NCBI GenBank assembly: GCA_001642005.1
Contig: LWCA01000353.1
Location: 1 to 30,680, forward strand
DNA length: 30,680 bases
Origin: Intoshia linei
Taxonomy: Eukaryota > Orthonectida > Rhopaluridae
Direction of reading: 5' to 3'
Shown here piece by piece: positions 27,361 through 30,680 of the stretch. The position numbers and the translations under genes were made by a program. Numbering within the stretch: position 1 is the stretch's first letter; every line of letters starts with the position of its first letter. The notes beneath the pieces are model-generated. The model saw nothing but the letters and a program-made list of their open reading frames with translations, did not search any database and was not told where the DNA came from.

Positions 27361-28036
27361 AAATGAGTTTGATTCAGTGATAAGTCACATCGAGGAAAAT
27401 TTTATAATCGGCAAAAAGAAGGGAAATGAACAAAATTTCCACCGTACAATATGTTTGAAACAATAATTTAAAAAATAAATTTTCGAAAAAACGTACTGCT
27501 TATTATGCCTATAGAATGTCTATTTTCGTACAATTCTTTGAATCCCAAAAACAAACTCGGCGGTAGGTTGAAATCGCAGGTAGATTCACATAAAAAATAG
27601 CAATATAGAAGTGTAAGTCTGGAATGATAAAAAGGTTGCCACCATTATATCAATGACGGTAAATCTGTAAAATAGCGTGTCCGTTCAAATGATTGTATTT
27701 TGTTTTAGTTTAAATAACATAATTTACTTTATTTGATATAAATTCATGGTCCAGGTTAACCAAGTGTCTTCCTTGAACCAACAATAAAGTTGAAGCCTGG
27801 CATAATACGTTTAGTTTATCAAAATTATCCTCACACCCAAACTTATGGGTTTTTATTGATGCTCTCAAAAAGGAAGAAGTTATACAAGCTAGTAGATATC
27901 CCCTATAGGAGGATAACCATCGAGAAGAAAGAAGAAATATATCAAATTGGAAAACAATCTATCCTGGGTCATAGCTTCTTTCAAAACTAGAACAATCTAC
28001 GAATTTATCTGGAATAGCTTATCATCTCAGTGGTAA
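27361..28036 (+). pseudogene. MULE-type (Mutator-like) transposase remnant, interrupted
   Basis: Two separated pieces on the plus strand read like the C-terminal half of invertebrate MULE transposases. Piece 1 (about 27370-27470) gives SHIEENFIIGKKKGN, similar to the Y-F-E-E-x-x-I-G segment. Piece 2 (about 27748-27909) gives TNNKVEAWHNTFSLSKLSSH then PNLWVFIDALKKEE, close to the R-T-N-N-x-x-E-x-W-H and H-P-x-L-W-x-F-I-x-A-L-x-x-E-E motifs. A codon for the usual Arg before TNN has become TGA, and a stop follows 20 codons later. A tail NLSGIAYHLSG (about 27998-28033) may be the end. The copy is dead. Sequence of a different type (27500-27675) separates the pieces. Confidence 0.6.
27500..27675 (+). 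pseudogene. Possible piggyBac transposase fragment
   Basis: Plus-strand frames give SLNPKNKLGGRLKSQVDSHK and, after a stop/frame change, VWNDKKVATIISMTVNL. The arrangement (K-x-x-x-R-G-x(8)-D, then W-x-D-N-K-x-V-x-x-x-S) recalls the segment before the C-terminal part of piggyBac transposases. The match is by memory of a loose pattern and is weak alone. The zinc-ribbon fragment at 28578-28800 strengthens it. It sits between the two MULE pieces. Confidence 0.35.
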
Positions 28037-28577
28037 AATTTTTTATTTTTAATTTACAGTTTTGATTTAGATGGCCATTCCGTTTAAATTTTTATATATT
28101 TGTTTAAATAAATTTTCACTTAAACTTGTTATTTTTATTGTTATTAGTTGTATAATGTTTGATCCGATCGTTTTCTTTCAGGATGAAGGAAAATTTCCTA
28201 AATTCAAAGCGAATTTCAATATACTAAGGATGGGCGACTGTTTGTCAGATTTTGGTTCGACAATGATACCCAAATGGGGTATGAACACGATTTTTTTACA
28301 TATATCTCTATCGTGAAGAAAAGAAGAATTAAATCTTTGAGATCGGATGCATCACCCTCGTTGTCTTATGACTGACTTAGTTACATTGCGTAATAATGTT
28401 CTCTTTTTTCGAAGTATCTAACAATAGTTTCGAATGTACCTGCTTCAAGAACATTTAATGTGTTGTGATTGCTTCTTATCCTATAATGCGTAGGTATAGA
28501 AAAGGATACAAAAAAAATTTTTTTTTATTCATTTGATATGAGTTTGTTCAATATATTTGCAATATGGAAAAGAGAAA
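28037..28577. other. Unassigned AT-rich stretch between transposon relics
   Basis: A plus-strand open frame of 81 codons (28071-28316) begins with a hydrophobic segment and includes FFQDEGKFPKFKANFNILRM. It was not recognised. It may be more transposon sequence. Nothing else is supported. Confidence 0.25.
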
Positions 28578-28801
28578 CTATGAAAAGAAAAACATTCTCT
28601 GATTTTCGAATAAATATTGCTGAAGCAATTATCAAAAATGTTGAATATCCGTATAAAGACGAAAAAATCGCAGACAGTTCAATCATTTCTCAAAAAAATT
28701 AGAAAAAGATGCAAACATTGTTCAAAAAATAAAATTCGATCTGAAACAAGTTGGATTTGCGGGAATTGTAAAATATCATCATCACAAATTATAATTTATT
28801 A
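28578..28801 (+). pseudogene. piggyBac-like transposase C-terminus with zinc-ribbon
   Basis: The frame from ATG 28578 gives KRKTFSDFRINIAEAIIKNV then a stop. An overlapping frame gives RKRCKHCSKNKIRSETSWIC followed by GNC. The Cys spacing C-x-x-C...T-x-W-x-C-x-x-C and the basic R-K-R-C lead-in resemble the cysteine-rich tail of piggyBac transposases, where a final L-C-x-x-C/H pair would follow. Here that last pair is missing (SSSQIIIY then stop). Frame change plus missing ligands mark it as dead. Confidence 0.5.
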
Positions 28802-28805
28802 GATG

Positions 28806-29625
28806 ATATGAATGCATCAAGTGTTTTTGAGCGAACTAAGGAAATTGAATCTATAATATCGTTTTGTAAACAATTTGGTTGATATTTATATTATGTTATA
28901 TAATTTATTGAATAAGTTTACTTAGTACCAAAAAAATATGTCCCATGTGTGATACAGAAATGTTTTTTCAAAAAATGCTTGTATTAATGAATTCAAGTTG
29001 AGATGTTCCATGCCATGTACAAAAGTACTATCAATTCGAAATAGTACCTTTTTTGAAAAAGGTCATTTAACTCTATCTCAAATTGTTACTTTTATTTACT
29101 ATTGGGCATATGAAATGGGATCAGAAAAGACACTTAATCGAGAAATTTGAATATCAAAACACACCATTGATTGGAAAAACTTTATGAGAGATATTTGATT
29201 ATAGATTATCCAGAAAGAATTGGGGCTGGCATTGAGGTTCAAATTGACGAAACTAAATTCTCCAAAAGAAAGTACAACCGTGGACGATTATACCCAGAAC
29301 AATGGGTTTTCGGTGGAGTCGAATCGCAATCGAAAAAGTGTTTAATTGTTTCCCTACCAAACAGAACTGCGAAAGTTTTAATCAATAAATAAAGTATTTT
29401 TATCATTATACTTATACTTATATTTTGTTTATTAGGGAATACATTGAACCTGGTTCCATTATTATATTTGATGGCTGAAGATCCTATACGAGAATTCCAT
29501 TATATGGTTTCGACCATGGCGTGGTAAACCACTCACAAAATTTTGTAGACCCTGAAAGTGGTTACCACACAAATAAGATTGAATCGTTATGGGCTTCATT
29601 AAAAAGACGAAATAAAATAGGTAAG
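28806..29625 (+). pseudogene. ISXO2/IS1595-type DDE transposase, broken copy
   Basis: Plus-strand pieces in several frames cover most of an ISXO2-like transposase. They include a possible N-terminus (28806-28880, ERTKEIESIISFCKQFG) and a zinc-ribbon start ICPMCDTEM (about 28938). Then come STFFEKGHLTLSQIVTFIYY WAYEMGSEKT (29052-29132) and the first catalytic Asp with IEVQIDETKFSKRKYNRGR (about 29235-29290) followed by EQWVFGGVE. After a stop at 29390-29392 follow YIEPGSIIIFDG (second Asp, next codon TGA where Trp is expected), a VNHSQNFVDPESGYHTNKIE block (catalytic Glu) and WASLKRRNK. Stops and frameshifts make it inactive. The family is bacterial-insertion-sequence-like in origin but is a common resident of invertebrate genomes. 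Confidence 0.85.
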
Positions 29626-29654
29626 CAATTATTTACAAATTAATGTTGATAATC

Positions 29655-30257
29655 TAATAATTAATATAGAGTGCGGAACTAATAGATTTTTATAGGATGT
29701 TATATGATGGATCTAAATGGAAGATAAGGCTATTCAGAAAGTATAAAAGGACAAGATATAAAAGAAATGTCGATAATTTATCTATACTTGAGATCCAGAC
29801 GACCTTAGAGAATTGTATTGTGACATGTTTCCAGACAGAGCTACCCGTTACACAATATTTAAAGGAATAGGTTCGAAAGCACAACCATTAGTTCAACTAA
29901 GGCCCAACTTTAAAGATATAATAGATGTTGATTCAGACGTAAAATTAGGTCTAGAAGATCTAAGATATTTAATTATAAATTTCCTAAAGAAAGGTCAATT
30001 ACCTCCAGTTGATATGGCCAATGGCCATACATTATATATATAATTTCATGAACAGTATGACAGGTGTCATAGTAGACAACGCATTGGACCGAGATGAAAA
30101 TCTATTTCCTGGTATGGGAAGAACATCAGTCAAAAAAATAATCACAGCCAGTGGCATACGTCTAGGAAAGTTGGATGACGAAATAAAAGTTCAAGATTTA
30201 TCTGTGTTGCGTCACAACGTAAATGCTAAAGTGATGAAATTACCTAAAGACTACTAA
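29655..30257 (+). pseudogene. Unidentified coding sequence with at least two frame breaks
   Basis: Three plus-strand frames run head to tail. The first is 29668-29798 (ELIDFYRMLYDGSKWKIRLF...), the second about 29798-30043 and the third about 30028-30257, ending in TAA. Composition is non-repetitive and protein-like throughout (for example LRPNFKDIIDVDSDVKLGLE; LFPGMGRTSVKKIITASGIR). The second break falls in a TATATATA run at about 30037-30046, a likely slippage site; the first is near 29793. No family was recognised, and no Cys/His motif or catalytic signature stands out. It directly follows the ISXO2 copy and could be part of a larger mobile element, an endogenised viral sequence or a host gene copy. 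Confidence 0.5.
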
Positions 30258-30680
30258 TAAAAAAATCTTTGATTATGGACTTGCTACCTATTTACTCATT
30301 GGAGTTAGGTTGAGTAAATTAATGGAACCAAAGAACTCAGCAAAGAATCTTTTAATAGAATCCTAGACAAAATACACTCTAGTCCTTTTTATTTAACTCC
30401 TGACCTTAGAGAATCTTTGCCCAAAACTCCTATAGTCTTGGTCTATTCTGATTAGTGTTGGCAATTTATGATAGAAGAGGTTCGACATAGAAGACTCATG
30501 TAAATCACTTGCAAAAGCTTCCATAATATATCAAACGTTTCAGTTAGAAAAGTTAAAAACATACGTGAAATTGGGACAGATATTCAAATACCCTCTAAAA
30601 GCTTAAAACTTCAAAAATAAAAATTTAAAATTTACTAGATTCTTTTGATGGAAATCTGTGCTTATATTTTGATGCTAAAA
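30258..30680 (+). other. Right-edge stretch with a further broken coding piece
   Basis: A plus-strand frame at about 30321-30455 gives KELSKESFNRILDKIHSSPF then YLTPDLRESLPKTPIVLVYS before a stop. It is protein-like rather than low complexity but short and unrecognised. The 30258-30320 frame also stays open in another register. This may continue the unidentified block upstream or belong to an element extending past the edge. Confidence 0.3.

Noticed and set aside
1-30680. CRISPR arrays, tRNA or rRNA genes, bacterial operons
   Set aside because: No regular short repeat-spacer array, tRNA box pattern or rRNA-like stretch was seen, and genes are spliced and eukaryotic.

Overview
The window is AT-rich nuclear DNA of a ciliated animal. 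The genes are animal-type: a SoxE transcription factor, a progesterone-receptor-membrane-component protein, and an LDLa/CUB membrane protein. They are split by many short introns of about 35-90 bp, most with GT(A)...TTTAG borders. An IFT70 (TTC30) C-terminus and a TTLL10 tubulin glycylase imply motile or primary cilia. That argues against cilium-less animals such as myxozoans. The tight gene packing would suit a miniaturised, fast-evolving metazoan (an orthonectid or dicyemid would fit), but the sequence does not settle the taxon. No RNA genes were recognised.

Layout. 1-2.4 kb: the start of an unknown transposon-associated gene (- strand), then a Tigger/pogo-like element with a decayed hAT transposase copy inside it. 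2.4-2.8 kb: the last two exons of TTC30/IFT70 (+). 2.8-7.8 kb: mostly empty AT-rich DNA with one non-autonomous hAT element carrying a perfect 8-bp target duplication. 7.8-8.9 kb: SoxE (+, 3 exons), tail-to-tail with TTLL10 (-, 7 exons, 9.05-12.87 kb). 13.2-22.3 kb: DIS3/Rrp44 (-, 7 exons, 953 aa predicted). Its 3.3-kb fifth intron holds a complete four-exon gene on the opposite strand encoding a secreted-end CUB-LDLa-TM protein. 22.95-23.57 kb: PGRMC (+, 3 exons). 24.3-25.3 kb: GID8/TWA1 (-, 4 exons). 25.4-26.3 kb: SDHC (+, 4 exons). 26.3-27.1 kb: C-terminal exons of CNOT3 (-). 27.3-29.65 kb: remains of MULE, piggyBac-like and ISXO2-type transposases. 29.65-30.68 kb: unidentified broken coding sequence.

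The genes are housekeeping or developmental and do not form one pathway. RNA decay (DIS3, CNOT3), cilia (TTC30, TTLL10), protein turnover (GID8), respiration (SDHC), haem/membrane biology (PGRMC) and cell fate (SoxE) sit side by side. What unites them is packing: stop codons 13 bp apart (SDHC/CNOT3), start codons 49 bp apart (GID8/SDHC), stops about 150 bp apart (SoxE/TTLL10), and one gene nested inside another. Transposons and a shared degenerate tandem repeat fill the larger introns. All exon borders were inferred by eye from splice signals, reading phase and remembered family similarity; none was tested with transcripts or searches.
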